A stretch of 64,000 bases of DNA from Cellulosimicrobium cellulans (GTDB lineage: Bacteria; Actinomycetota; Actinomycetes; Actinomycetales; Cellulomonadaceae): NCBI RefSeq assembly GCF_016921195.1, contig NZ_JAFGYF010000010.1, forward strand, positions 60,017 through 124,016, given 5' to 3'. The position numbers were made by a program, and so were the translations under genes. Positions 1 through 9,409 of this stretch are shown one piece after another. Below the pieces are notes generated by a model, which ran no database searches, was not told where the DNA came from, and was given only the letters and a program-made list of their open reading frames with translations. Position 1 is the stretch's first letter, and each line of letters starts with the position of its first letter.

Positions 1-1
1 G

Positions 2-376
2 GACGTCGGCGCCCCCACGCCCGCGAACGGCGACCTCACCGCGTGGAGCGACCAGGGCGTCATGCTCCTCAACAGGGTGCTCACCGTCCGCCCGGGCGAG
101 CCGGGTTCGCACCGCGGCCAGGGCTGGGAGGCCGTCACGGAGGCCGCGATCCGGGCGCTCGTCGCCCGCGACGCCCCGCTCGTCGCGATCCTGTGGGGCC
201 GCGACGCCGCGACGCTGCGCCCGATGCTCGGCGACACTCCCGTCGTCGCGAGCGCCCACCCGAGCCCGCTCTCCGCGCGCCGCGGGTTCTTCGGCTCCCG
301 CCCGTTCTCCCGCGTCAACGAGCTCCTCGTCGCCCAGGGCGCCGACCCTGTCGACTGGACCCTCCCGACGGCGTAG
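2..376 (+). CDS. ung: Uracil-DNA glycosylase, C-terminal part (gene cut by window start)
   Basis: This is the 3' part of family-1 uracil-DNA glycosylase, which removes uracil from DNA in the first step of base-excision repair. The visible 124 residues contain the family's conserved C-terminal half: [12 protein letters not shown], the SHRGQGWE segment, the LWG strand, and the DNA-intercalation loop with the catalytic histidine in HPSPLSA. These are followed by [10 protein letters not shown] and the terminal VDW. The frame is open from the first full codon at base 2, so the N-terminal half with the water-activating Asp lies outside the window. A repeat island begins about 15 bases after the stop codon. 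The family assignment is secure; full length and start cannot be seen. Confidence 0.95.
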   Translation, partial: DVGAPTPANGDLTAWSDQGVMLLNRVLTVRPGEPGSHRGQGWEAVTEAAIRALVARDAPLVAILWGRDAATLRPMLGDTPVVASAHPSPLSARRGFFGSRPFSRVNELLVAQGADPVDWTLPTA

Positions 377-390
377 GCCCACCCGCCGCG

Positions 391-493
391 GGAGAACCTC
401 GGTCACCCACGGAGAACCGTCGTCACGCGAGGTAGAGCCGTGGTCCGCCGAGGTAGAGCCGTGGTCGCGCGAGGTAGAGCCGTGGTTCTTGGG
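391..493 (+). repeat. Forward array of 20-21-bp intergenic repeat units (island 1, left side)
   Basis: Five head-to-tail units begin at 391, 411, 431, 452 and 473. The last three start with GGTAGAGCCGTGGT and are spaced exactly 21 bp; the first two are degenerate, 20 bp long, and start with GGAGAACC. The last unit runs into the 167-bp core repeat. Units of the same family, in opposite orientation, lie at 731-772. The spacing is a multiple of three, so several frames stay open through the array; I do not regard these as genes. Confidence 0.85.
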
Positions 494-639
494 CTCGACG
501 GCGTGTGGTCGCCCTGGGTGGGCGGGGTGGGTGGTGGTGCCGCGTCTACCATCCGCCGCTCGTTCCTCGCGGCTCGCGCCAGGCCCGACCACGACGCGGC
601 ACCACCACCCACCCCGCCCGGCGTCGTCTCGCCCTGGTC
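473..639. repeat. 167-bp dispersed core repeat with 26-bp inverted arms, copy 1
   Basis: This segment recurs at 29679-29844 with about 12 differences by hand alignment. It contains a perfect 26-bp inverted repeat, 521-546 against 593-618, enclosing a 46-base loop. The loop is as conserved between the copies as the arms, which is unusual for a simple terminator hairpin. Open reading frames cross it on both strands but lack a credible ribosome binding site and differ by indels between the copies. It lies between ung and the SGNH hydrolase gene, both on the plus strand. Confidence 0.8.
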
Positions 640-730
640 GTCACTCACCCGGGTGACCGCCCGCGGGGTCCGGTGTGCCCAACGCCTCGTCGCCACCGTG
701 CGCCCGGGACCAGCCACCGCAAGACTCACA

Positions 731-772
731 GGTTCTACCTCGCGCGACCGCGGTCCTGCCTCGCGCGACCGG
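731..772 (-). repeat. Reverse-oriented 21-bp repeat units (island 1, right side)
   Basis: Two units at 731 and 752 read GGTTCTACCTCGCGCGACC and a variant. This is the reverse complement of the GGTAGAACC family found at 391-493. Between the core repeat and these units (640-730) the only notable structure is a perfect 12-bp palindrome, TCACCCGGGTGA, at 645-656. The units end about 45 bases before the GTG start of the SGNH hydrolase gene, so they may overlap its promoter or leader. Confidence 0.8.
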
Positions 773-818
773 GATCCGCTCGGCGGGGGCACAGCGGTGG
801 TGGGAGCAGAATGGGCGG

Positions 819-1688
819 GTGACGACGCAGAACCCGACGACCACTCCCCTGGCCGGTGACGCCTCCGACGCACGCCGAGCCGACGACGCCCCGCCCCGTT
901 GGACGAGCTACGTCGCGATCGGCGACTCGTTCACCGAGGGCCTGTGGGACCCCTACCCCGGTGAGGAGGACCACCAGCGCGGCTGGGCCGACCTCCTCGC
1001 GCAGCACCTCGCGGCTCGACGCGTCGCGGCGGGAGAGGAGCCGCTGCGCTACGCGAACCTCGCGATCCGCGGACGCAAGCTGCGCTCGATCCTCACCGAG
1101 CAGGTCCCGACGGCGCTGGAGCTGAAGCCGGACCTCGTGAGCATCATCGGCGGCGGCAACGACATCCTGCGGCCGAACGCCGACGTCGACCGGCTCGCGC
1201 GCAACCTCGAGCACGCCGTGGCGCGCCTGCGCGGGGCGGGGATCGACGTGCTCATGGCGACCGGCTTCGACGCCTCGCAGTCGCCGCTCGTGAGCCTCAC
1301 GCGCCCGCGCGTCGGGGTGTACAACGCGCACATCTGGTCGATCGCGCGCCGCCAGGGTGCGTACGTGCTCGACCTGTGGGGCATGCGCGCGCTCCAGGAC
1401 TGGCGGGTGTGGTCGGAGGACCGCATCCACCTGACGCCCGAGGGCCACCGGCGGGTCGCGCAGGCGGCGCTCGTCGGGCTGGGGCAGGCGCCCGACGACG
1501 CGGCGTGGGACGACCCGCTCGCTCCCCTCCCGCCGCTCCCGGCGCTGGACCGGGCGCGGCAGAACGCGCAGTGGGTGCGCACGCACGTCGTGCCGTGGGC
1601 GCAACGCCGGATCCGGGGGACGTCGTCGGGCGACGGCCGGCTCCCCAAGGCACCCGAGCTCCTCCCGGTGCCGCTCGCCGACCGCTGA
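819..1688 (+). CDS. SGNH/GDSL-family hydrolase
   Basis: This is a 289-residue SGNH-fold esterase or lipase-like hydrolase. Block I is AIGDSFTEG with catalytic Ser37. The GGGNDIL block near residues 111-117 supplies the oxyanion-hole Gly and Asn. DRIHLTPEGH near residues 200-209 supplies the Asp-x-x-His pair of the triad. No signal peptide is visible, so the enzyme is probably cytoplasmic. I chose the GTG at 819 because it is preceded by GGGAGC and begins just before the domain; an upstream ATG in frame would run into repeat DNA. The substrate cannot be told from sequence. The gene stands alone between repeat island 1 and a convergent tRNA-Thr. Confidence 0.85.
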   Translation: MTTQNPTTTPLAGDASDARRADDAPPRWTSYVAIGDSFTEGLWDPYPGEEDHQRGWADLLAQHLAARRVAAGEEPLRYANLAIRGRKLRSILTEQVPTALELKPDLVSIIGGGNDILRPNADVDRLARNLEHAVARLRGAGIDVLMATGFDASQSPLVSLTRPRVGVYNAHIWSIARRQGAYVLDLWGMRALQDWRVWSEDRIHLTPEGHRRVAQAALVGLGQAPDDAAWDDPLAPLPPLPALDRARQNAQWVRTHVVPWAQRRIRGTSSGDGRLPKAPELLPVPLADR

Positions 1689-1699
1689 GCGCGGACGAG

Positions 1700-1755
1700 A
1701 TCGGCAGCTCCTGCCCGGATCGGCGGTCGGAGCTGCCGATCCGGGCAGGAACCGC
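1700..1755. terminator. Interleaved inverted repeats between convergent units (possible bidirectional terminator)
   Basis: Two inverted repeats are interlocked here. CGGCAGCTCC at 1702-1711 is complementary to GGAGCTGCCG at 1729-1738, and TGCCCGGAT at 1712-1720 is complementary to ATCCGGGCA at 1739-1747. The order is A, B, A', B', so the pairings are mutually exclusive hairpins or, on paper, a pseudoknot. A longer alternative, 1710-1724 with 1735-1749, pairs 15 bases. The site lies 12 bases after the SGNH hydrolase stop and faces the tRNA-Thr transcript, which suits a two-way terminator. Confidence 0.55.
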
Positions 1756-1783
1756 CGACCTCACGATGCCGCACCGGAACGAC

Positions 1784-1817
1784 GACGCCCCCGGCTCCTC
1801 GCGGAACCGGGGGCGTC
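1784..1817 (-). terminator. Hairpin downstream of tRNA-Thr
   Basis: An 11-bp perfect stem pairs 1784-1794 with 1807-1817 around a 12-base loop. It begins 7 bases beyond the encoded CCA end of the tRNA gene on the minus strand. The U tract is weak, as is common in high-GC actinobacteria. It probably ends the tRNA transcript. Confidence 0.55.
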
Positions 1818-1823
1818 GGGGGG

Positions 1824-1899
1824 TGGAGCCGCCTGTCGGGTTCGAACCGACGACCTTTCGCTTACAAGGCGAGTGCTCTACCAGCTGAGCTAAGGCGGC
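1824..1899 (-). tRNA. tRNA-Thr, anticodon TGT
   Basis: Read on the minus strand, this is a complete 76-base cloverleaf including an encoded CCA at 1824-1826. The acceptor stem is GCCGCCT/AGGCGGC, the D arm is GCTC-AGCTGGTA-GAGC, the anticodon loop is CTTGTAA, and the T arm carries GGTTCGAACCC. Anticodon UGU reads ACA and other ACN threonine codons. The outermost pair of the anticodon stem (C27-A43) is a mismatch; the other four pairs form. The discriminator base is U73, as expected for threonine tRNA. Confidence 0.93.
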
Positions 1900-1960
1900 G
1901 TGCCCGGCCTGCCGGGCGAGCGAACAGACTACCTGCTCACCCGGCCGGTCCGGGAGCACA

Positions 1961-1983
1961 GGCCCGCGCCGGTGGCGCGGGCC
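1961..1983 (-). terminator. Hairpin terminator after the DsbA-like gene
   Basis: A 10-bp perfect stem (1961-1970 with 1974-1983) has a 3-base loop. It starts 9 bases past the stop codon of the minus-strand thioredoxin-fold gene and sits before the tRNA-Thr gene. Stem strength and position fit an intrinsic terminator. Confidence 0.55.
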
Positions 1984-1991
1984 CGCGGCGG

Positions 1992-2846
1992 TCAGCCCTG
2001 CGCGGCCGTGACGGCCTCCGAGAGCGCGTTCGGGTCGCTCCAGTTGCCGTCCCAGCGCTCGCCGTCGATCGTGATCGTCGGCGTGCCGAAGCCGCCGGAC
2101 TGCGGGTTCACGAGGGACTCGTCCTGCGTGACGAGGCTCGTCGCGGTGGCGGCCCAGTCGCCGTACGTCTCGACGGCGGTCCCGTCGGCGATGCCCGCGG
2201 CGACGTCGGCCGGGACGCCGGCCTGCTCGGCCAGGTCCGCGATCTGCTCGTCGGTGAGGGTCGAGACGTTCTCCTCGGGCTGGTTCTGGAACATGATCGC
2301 GTTGAACGCGTTCATCTGCTCCGGCGCGCGGTCCGCGACCCACGCGGCGGCCGCCGCGGAGCGGGTCGAGAACTGCTGCGCGTTCGCCATGCGGTCGAGG
2401 ATCGAGACGGGGTGCAGGACGACGGTGATGTCACCCGACTCGCGGAGCTGGTCGAGCATCGCGCCGTTCGTCTCCTCGAACTGGCCGCAGATGGGGCACA
2501 TGTAGTCGAGGTAGACGCCGACCTCGACCGCGCCCTCGTTCTCCGTCCCGGCCGCGCCGTCGGCGCCCATCGGGATGCCGCCGTCGTCGCGGGACGTCGA
2601 GGGGCTCGTCACGTCGGCGAGGTTGCCGGCCGCGACCGCGTCGATCGTCTTGTTCTGGTCCTTCATGGCCGGGATCCACACGGCGAGGAACACGCCGACG
2701 AGGACGAGGACGCCCGCGACGAGCGCTCCGATCGTGATGAGGCGGTTCCGCTTGTCGCGCTTGGCCTGCGCCTCGCGCAGCGCCAGGGCCTCCGCGCGCG
2801 CGGCCTCGCGGCGCTGGGCCTTGGTCTGGGTTTCGTTGCTGGGCAT
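1992..2846 (-). CDS. Membrane-anchored DsbA-family thiol-disulfide oxidoreductase
   Basis: This 284-residue protein has a charged N-terminus (residues 1-35), one transmembrane helix (about 36-58), and an extracytoplasmic DsbA/DsbG-type thioredoxin domain. The active-site motif is CPIC at about residues 117-120. The cis-Pro loop is in GFGTPTITIDG near the C-terminus, and the helical insertion lies between them. It probably oxidises or isomerises disulfides in exported proteins; related actinobacterial proteins lie in the DsbA_2/thioredoxin_4 group. The ATG at 2846 (MPSNETQ) is preceded by GGAG-containing sequence. The specific partner, VKOR or DsbB-like, is not in this window. Confidence 0.88.
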   Translation of the reverse strand: MPSNETQTKAQRREAARAEALALREAQAKRDKRNRLITIGALVAGVLVLVGVFLAVWIPAMKDQNKTIDAVAAGNLADVTSPSTSRDDGGIPMGADGAAGTENEGAVEVGVYLDYMCPICGQFEETNGAMLDQLRESGDITVVLHPVSILDRMANAQQFSTRSAAAAAWVADRAPEQMNAFNAIMFQNQPEENVSTLTDEQIADLAEQAGVPADVAAGIADGTAVETYGDWAATATSLVTQDESLVNPQSGGFGTPTITIDGERWDGNWSDPNALSEAVTAAQG

Positions 2847-2935
2847 GGTCGTCCTCCGAGGGAGTTCCGAGAGCTGGGGATGTGTCGGGGTGCGCGCCGA
2901 CGAGGGTCGCGCGGGCCGTGCGTCCGACGGCGTCG

Positions 2936-3529
2936 TCAGACGAGCGCGAGCCGCGGCGGGCCGCGCCGCGTGCGCACCACCGCGTCGGCGAGGTGGTGCA
3001 GGGCGGCGGGGACGGCGTCGGGCACCGGACGCGCGACCCGACGGGCGCCCGCGACGAGCGCGCCCACAGGGCGGAGCGCGCCCCGCACCACCGTCCGCAG
3101 CGCACGCGCCGCCCCGGCCACGACGGCGCGGGAGCGCTCGTGCGCGCGCCGCGCCCACGCCGACACGCCCCAGGCGACCGCCGCGGCCACCGCGTGCGCG
3201 ACGACGACGGGCAGCGCGAGCGCCCCGACCACGGTGACCATGGCGGCGGGGTCGCCGCCGAGGGCCGTGCCGGACGGGCAGTCCGGGGCCTCGTGGACGA
3301 GGGCGAGGTGCATCCCCGCGACGCCCCACGCACCGGGCACCGTCACGCACTGGTGCACGACGGCGTAGCCGCGGTCGGCGAGCTGCGTCACCAGGGCGGC
3401 GACGAGCGTGAGGAGCAGGAGGGCGGGGCCGAGGAACCGGCCGGTCACGGGCACGACGGACGTGCGCGTCACGCCGCGCGACCACGCGCGCGGCACCGTC
3501 GTCCGGAGCACGGCGCCCATCCTACGCAT
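2936..3529 (-). CDS. Hypothetical membrane protein
   Basis: I do not recognise this protein. From the ATG at 3529 it is 197 residues. A basic N-terminus leads into a hydrophobic helix (RFLGPALLLLTLVAALV), then a short extracellular-looking stretch with two cysteines (HQCV and PDCP). A second hydrophobic helix follows (AMVTVVGALALPVVVAHAVAA), then an Arg/Ala-rich C-terminus. The layout suggests two membrane segments with a Cys-containing loop between them. Starts at 3562 (GTG) and 3520 (ATG) are also possible; none has a strong Shine-Dalgarno sequence. It lies between the kinase gene and the DsbA-like gene on the same strand, so a link to disulfide chemistry is possible but unproven. Confidence 0.6.
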   Translation of the reverse strand: MRRMGAVLRTTVPRAWSRGVTRTSVVPVTGRFLGPALLLLTLVAALVTQLADRGYAVVHQCVTVPGAWGVAGMHLALVHEAPDCPSGTALGGDPAAMVTVVGALALPVVVAHAVAAAVAWGVSAWARRAHERSRAVVAGAARALRTVVRGALRPVGALVAGARRVARPVPDAVPAALHHLADAVVRTRRGPPRLALV

Positions 3530-3598
3530 GCGGGCTGGTAGCGGGCTGGGAGAACTCGGCACGGGGTGACGTGCGGCGCCCGGTGCCGGTCGACCCGC

Positions 3599-5320
<1,722 letters not shown>

Positions 5321-5481
5321 GGTGACAAGGTAGCCGCAGCGGGCCGGTCATCGCCTTCCGGACCGACCCGTCGGGCCCGGTGGGCGACGCGGCCCGGGAC
5401 GGACGGCCCGTCCGCGCGCCGGGCGGGCCCACTACCCTGGGTCGCCCAGGCGCGATCCATCGAAGCTCAAGGAGTACTCCA

Positions 5482-6972
5482 TTGACAGGCAAAGAGGGAT
5501 TCGATCTCGTCGTGGTGGCCAACCGGCTGCCCGTGGACTTCACGGTCGGACCCGGTGGCGACGTCGTCGAGTGGAACCGCTCGCCCGGCGGTCTGGTGAC
5601 GGCGCTCGAGCCCGTCATGCAGGCGTCCGACGGCGCGTGGGTCGGCTGGTCCGGTGCCCCCGACCTCGCGAGCGAGCCGTTCGACGCGGACGACATGCGG
5701 CTCGTGCCCGTCACCCTCTCGGCCGACGAGATCGAGCGCTACTACGAGGGCTTCTCCAACGACACGCTCTGGCCGCTCTACCACGACGTCATCTCGCCGC
5801 CCACCTATCACCGCACCTGGTGGGAGGCCTACCGCCGCGTCAACCAGCGCTTCGCGGACGCCGCGGTCGCGCAGGTCTCGCCGGGCGGCGTCGTGTGGGT
5901 GCACGACTACCAGCTCCAGCTCGTGCCGCAGATGATCCGCGCCCAGCGCCCGGACGTGCGGATCGGGTTCTTCAACCACATCCCGTTCCCGCCCCTCGAG
6001 CTCTTCCAGCAGCTCCCCTGGCGACGGCAGGTGCTCGACGGCCTCCTCGGCGCCGACCTCGTGGGCTTCCAGCGCGCGGGCGACGCCGCGAACTTCATCC
6101 GCGCCGTGCGCCGCCTGCGTGCGCACACGACGCGCGGCCCCATCATCACGGTCCCCGGCGAGGACGGCCGCGACCGGCACGTGCGCGCCGCGGCGTTCCC
6201 CATCTCGATCGACTCGCGCCGCTTCGACGAGCTCGCCCGCTCGCCCGAGGTGCAGCAGCGCTCGCGCGAGATCCGCGCCGACCTGGGCGACCCGGACATC
6301 ATGATGCTCGGCGTCGACCGACTCGACTACACCAAGGGCATCCGGCACCGCGTCAAGGCGTACGGCGAGCTGCTCCAGGACGGGCGCCTCGACGTCGAGC
6401 ACGCGACGCTCGTCCAGGTCGCGAGCCCGAGCCGCGAGAACGTCGACGCCTACCAGGAGCTGCGCGAGCACGTGGAGGGCGCGGTCGGGCGCATCAACGG
6501 GGAGTACGCCGAGATCGGGCACGCCGCGATCCACTACCTGCACCACTCCTACCCGCCGGAGGAGATGGCCGCGCTGTACCTCGCGGCGGACGTCATGCTC
6601 GTCACGGCGCTGCGCGACGGCATGAACCTCGTCGCCAAGGAGTACGTCGCGGCGCGCTCCGACGACCGGGGCGTCCTCGTGCTCTCGGAGTTCACGGGCG
6701 CCGCGGACGAGCTCTCCTCGGGCGCGCTGCTGGTCAACCCGCACGACATCGACGGGATGAAGGACATCATCGTGGCCGCCGCGCACATGGACCACCGCGA
6801 GCAGCGCAAGCGCATGCGCCGTCTGCGCCGCAAGGTCCTCAACGACGACGTCGCGAAGTGGTCGGAGTCGTTCCTCGGCGTCCTCACGGCCATGCCGTCG
6901 CGCGTGCCGCACCGTCGTGCCGACGACGACCCGGCGCAGCGGGCCGGCGTCGCCGCGGAGCTCGGCGCGTGA
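5482..6972 (+). CDS. otsA: Alpha,alpha-trehalose-phosphate synthase
   Basis: This is a GT20-family enzyme of 496 residues that makes trehalose-6-phosphate from a nucleotide-activated glucose and glucose-6-phosphate in the cytoplasm. Typical blocks are present: VVANRLPVDF with SPGGL at the N-terminus, HDYQLQLVP, the GFFNHIPFPP loop, LDYTKGI, and LRDGMNLVAKEYVA near the end. I chose the TTG at 5482 because AAGGAG lies 7 bases upstream and the protein then begins with the family's usual N-terminus; the longer open frame upstream lacks these. It overlaps the downstream phosphatase gene, so the two are translationally coupled. Confidence 0.95.
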   Translation: MTGKEGFDLVVVANRLPVDFTVGPGGDVVEWNRSPGGLVTALEPVMQASDGAWVGWSGAPDLASEPFDADDMRLVPVTLSADEIERYYEGFSNDTLWPLYHDVISPPTYHRTWWEAYRRVNQRFADAAVAQVSPGGVVWVHDYQLQLVPQMIRAQRPDVRIGFFNHIPFPPLELFQQLPWRRQVLDGLLGADLVGFQRAGDAANFIRAVRRLRAHTTRGPIITVPGEDGRDRHVRAAAFPISIDSRRFDELARSPEVQQRSREIRADLGDPDIMMLGVDRLDYTKGIRHRVKAYGELLQDGRLDVEHATLVQVASPSRENVDAYQELREHVEGAVGRINGEYAEIGHAAIHYLHHSYPPEEMAALYLAADVMLVTALRDGMNLVAKEYVAARSDDRGVLVLSEFTGAADELSSGALLVNPHDIDGMKDIIVAAAHMDHREQRKRMRRLRRKVLNDDVAKWSESFLGVLTAMPSRVPHRRADDDPAQRAGVAAELGA

Positions 6973-7814
6973 CCCCGCCGGGCGCGCCGCCCTTGCCCCC
7001 ACCCGTCGCCGGCGCCGTCCGCGCGTTCGCGACGGACGGCGCCGACGCCCCGCACGCCCGGCTCGTCGCGCTCGACTTCGACGGGACGCTCGCGCCGCTC
7101 GTCGACGACCCGCACGCGGCGCGCATGGCGCCCGCGGCGCGGGCCGCGGTCGACCGCCTCGGGAGGGTGCTCGCGGGGACGACGACGCGCCTCGCCCTGG
7201 TCTCGGGGCGGCACCTCGCGGACCTCGCCGAGCGCAGCGAGCCGCCCGTCGGGACCTTCCTCGTGGGCAGCCACGGCGCCGAGACGGGCGTCGTCACGCC
7301 GACGGGTCTCGAGGCGGTCCCGCTCGAGCTGACCGCGGACCAGGCCGAGGCCCTCGCGGCGCTGCGGGCCGGCCTCGCGGACGCCGTGTCGGGCCGCGAG
7401 GGCGCGTGGGTCCAGGACAAGCCGAGCGCCGCCGTCCTGCACACGCGGCTCGCGTCACCGGCGGACACGCGCGCGGCCGAGGACGTCGCGGACGCCGTGG
7501 CCGAGCGGCTCGGGCTGCACGCGATGCACGGCAAGGACGTGGTGGAGGTCGCCGTCGTCGAGACGTCCAAGGGCGAGGCGGTCGACCGGCTGCGGGACGT
7601 CGTCGGGCAGGACGCCGGGCTCGCGCGCACGCGCGTGCTGTACGCCGGGGACGACACCACGGACGAGACCGCGTTCGCCGTCCTCGGCACGGGCGACCTG
7701 GGGATCAAGGTCGGGGACGGCGAGACCCGGGCCGCCGCGCGGGTGCCCGACGCCGACGTGCTGGCCGCGGCGCTCGACCTGCTCGCCGACCTGCTGGGGC
7801 ACCCGGAGGCCTGA
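6969..7814 (+). CDS. otsB: Trehalose-6-phosphate phosphatase
   Basis: This 281-residue HAD-superfamily phosphatase completes trehalose synthesis by removing phosphate from trehalose-6-phosphate. Motif I is DFDGTLAPL with nucleophile Asp36 and acid/base Asp38. Motif II lies around LVSGR. Motif IV, GDDTTDE near residue 226, binds Mg. The C2-type cap between them carries GSHGAE. The GTG start at 6969 overlaps the otsA stop (GTGA), a classic coupled arrangement. Together the two genes form the OtsAB route to the compatible solute trehalose, expected under osmotic or desiccation stress. Confidence 0.95.
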   Translation: MTPPGAPPLPPPVAGAVRAFATDGADAPHARLVALDFDGTLAPLVDDPHAARMAPAARAAVDRLGRVLAGTTTRLALVSGRHLADLAERSEPPVGTFLVGSHGAETGVVTPTGLEAVPLELTADQAEALAALRAGLADAVSGREGAWVQDKPSAAVLHTRLASPADTRAAEDVADAVAERLGLHAMHGKDVVEVAVVETSKGEAVDRLRDVVGQDAGLARTRVLYAGDDTTDETAFAVLGTGDLGIKVGDGETRAAARVPDADVLAAALDLLADLLGHPEA

Positions 7815-8065
7815 CGGGCGGGTCACGGGCCGCCGCGCGAACCGCTACCCGATCGTGACCGGCGCTGTGACGAAGCACTCAGAACCGGGAGTAGTATCGG
7901 GTCCACGATGACGTCGGGTCCCCTGCCCGTACCGGAGGGGGTCCGACTTCTTCTGTGTCGTCGAAGACACGCTCGTCCGCCATCGCGAACAGCTACGTCG
8001 ACGTGGCACGTCACTGCACAACGGATCGTCCGGCACGTACCTGCCGGTGGAGGGATGTACCAGTC

Positions 8066-9190
8066 ATGGCTACGGTCACCTACGACCACGCAACCCGGCT
8101 CTACCCCGGGACCGAGCGCCCCGCCGTGGACCAGCTCAACCTGCACATCGAGGACGGCGAGTTCCTCGTCCTCGTCGGCCCCTCGGGCTGCGGCAAGTCG
8201 ACCTCGCTCCGCATGCTCGCGGGCCTCGAGGACGTCAACGGCGGTCACATCTACATCGGCGACCGCGACGTCACGGACGTCCAGCCGAAGGACCGCGACA
8301 TCGCGATGGTGTTCCAGAACTACGCGCTGTACCCGCACATGTCCGTCGCGGACAACATGGGCTTCGCGCTGAAGATCGCCGGCACGCCGAAGGCGGAGAT
8401 CCGCCAGCGCGTCGAGGAGGCCGCGAAGATCCTCGACCTCACCGAGTACCTCGACCGCAAGCCGAAGGCGCTCTCCGGTGGTCAGCGTCAGCGCGTCGCC
8501 ATGGGCCGCGCGATCGTCCGCCAGCCGCAGGTGTTCCTCATGGACGAGCCGCTGTCGAACCTCGACGCCAAGCTCCGCGTCCAGACCCGTACGCAGATCG
8601 CGTCGCTCCAGCGTCGCCTCGGCGTCACGACGGTCTACGTCACGCACGACCAGACCGAGGCCCTCACCATGGGCGACCGCATCGCGGTCCTCAAGGACGG
8701 CCTCCTCCAGCAGGTCGGCACGCCGCGCGAGATGTACGACACGCCGGCCAACGTCTTCGTCGCCGGCTTCATCGGCTCGCCGGCCATGAACATCGGCACC
8801 TTCGCCGTCAAGAACGGCGTCGCCGAGGTCGGCCCGGCCCGCCTCACGCTCGAGCGCGAGACGGCCGCGAAGATCACCGAGGCCGACAACGGCAAGGTCA
8901 CCATCGGCTTCCGCCCCGAGTCGCTCGACGTCGTGTCGCAGGCCAACGAGAGCGCCTTCCCCGTCGAGGTGAACATCGTCGAGGAGCTCGGCTCCGACGC
9001 GTTCGTCTACGGCACCCTCAAGGGCGAGCTGGCCTCGCAGGCCGACGTCCACTCGGGCGCCGGCGACAACCAGGTCATCGTCCGCGTCGACCCCCGCAAC
9101 GTCCCGGCCAAGGGCGAGCGCATCTACGTGACGATCCGCCCGGGTCACTCGCACGTCTTCTCCGCCGCGTCGGGCCAGCGCATCAGCTGA
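8066..9190 (+). CDS. Sugar ABC transporter ATP-binding protein (MsiK/UgpC type)
   Basis: This is a 374-residue ABC ATPase of the CUT1 carbohydrate-importer family. Walker A is GPSGCGKST (38-46), the Q-loop is in VFQNYALYPHMS, the signature is LSGGQRQR, Walker B is VFLMDEP, and the switch His is in VTHDQ. The C-terminal third is the OB-fold (TOBE) regulatory domain, ending RPGHSHVFS. In actinobacteria such single ATPases (MsiK) energise several sugar importers encoded elsewhere, and none of the permease genes is adjacent here, which fits that role. GGAGG lies 12 bases before the ATG. Codon use is strongly biased, as in a highly expressed gene. A strong terminator follows. Confidence 0.92.
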   Translation: MATVTYDHATRLYPGTERPAVDQLNLHIEDGEFLVLVGPSGCGKSTSLRMLAGLEDVNGGHIYIGDRDVTDVQPKDRDIAMVFQNYALYPHMSVADNMGFALKIAGTPKAEIRQRVEEAAKILDLTEYLDRKPKALSGGQRQRVAMGRAIVRQPQVFLMDEPLSNLDAKLRVQTRTQIASLQRRLGVTTVYVTHDQTEALTMGDRIAVLKDGLLQQVGTPREMYDTPANVFVAGFIGSPAMNIGTFAVKNGVAEVGPARLTLERETAAKITEADNGKVTIGFRPESLDVVSQANESAFPVEVNIVEELGSDAFVYGTLKGELASQADVHSGAGDNQVIVRVDPRNVPAKGERIYVTIRPGHSHVFSAASGQRIS

Positions 9191-9205
9191 CACCTCTCGC
9201 GTCGC

Positions 9206-9252
9206 CGCCGCAGGGCGGGTCCTCCCGATCGGGAGGGACCCGCCCTGCGGCG
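9206..9252 (+). terminator. Strong terminator after the ABC ATPase gene
   Basis: A 17-bp perfect stem pairs 9206-9222 with 9236-9252. It is capped by a further 6-bp palindrome (TCCCGATCGGGA), with one bulged G. It starts 15 bases after the stop codon. The stem carries no T tract but is very stable. Confidence 0.8.
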
Positions 9253-9309
9253 TTCCACGGCCGATCGTGTCGCCGCCCGCCGGTGGGGCCGGGTCGGCCG
9301 GGCTCGCCC

Positions 9310-9338
9310 TTGACAGGGTCATGGCCGCCCACAAGACT
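9310..9338 (+). promoter_or_regulatory. Candidate sigma-70-type promoter of the secreted isomerase-like gene
   Basis: A consensus TTGACA at 9310-9315 is followed, after 17 bases, by AAGACT at 9333-9338 as a weak -10 hexamer. Transcription from here would pass through the palindromic operator at 9384-9399 before reaching the ATG at 9410. Confidence 0.4.
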
Positions 9339-9383
9339 CCTTTTGCACACGCGACGTCAGAAGTCGCATGCTCGTCACCCAAA

Positions 9384-9399
9384 TCGACAACGCTGTCAA
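9384..9399. promoter_or_regulatory. LacI-family-type operator
   Basis: TCGACAACGCTGTCAA is a near-perfect palindrome centred on a CG step, the layout expected of LacI/GalR-family operators. It lies 11 bases before the chosen start codon, inside the presumed transcript leader, so binding would repress the downstream secreted protein. The regulator gene is not in the window. Confidence 0.55.
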
Positions 9400-9409
9400 T
9401 TGGAGCCTC

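Noticed and set aside
391..772. Plasmid-type iterons or a replication origin in the repeat islands
   Set aside because: No rep or dnaA gene, no DnaA-box cluster and no AT-rich melting region is present, and the islands recur at several chromosomal sites.
440..859. Open frames through repeat island 1 that could encode a 139-residue protein
   Set aside because: The frame consists of the 21-bp repeats and the core hairpin. It has no ribosome binding site, and indels between the two core copies break the frame.
1824..1899. tRNA-Thr as a pseudogene because of the C27-A43 mismatch
   Set aside because: All other stems pair, CCA is encoded, and identity elements for threonine are intact. A mismatch at this outer pair is tolerated in many tRNAs.
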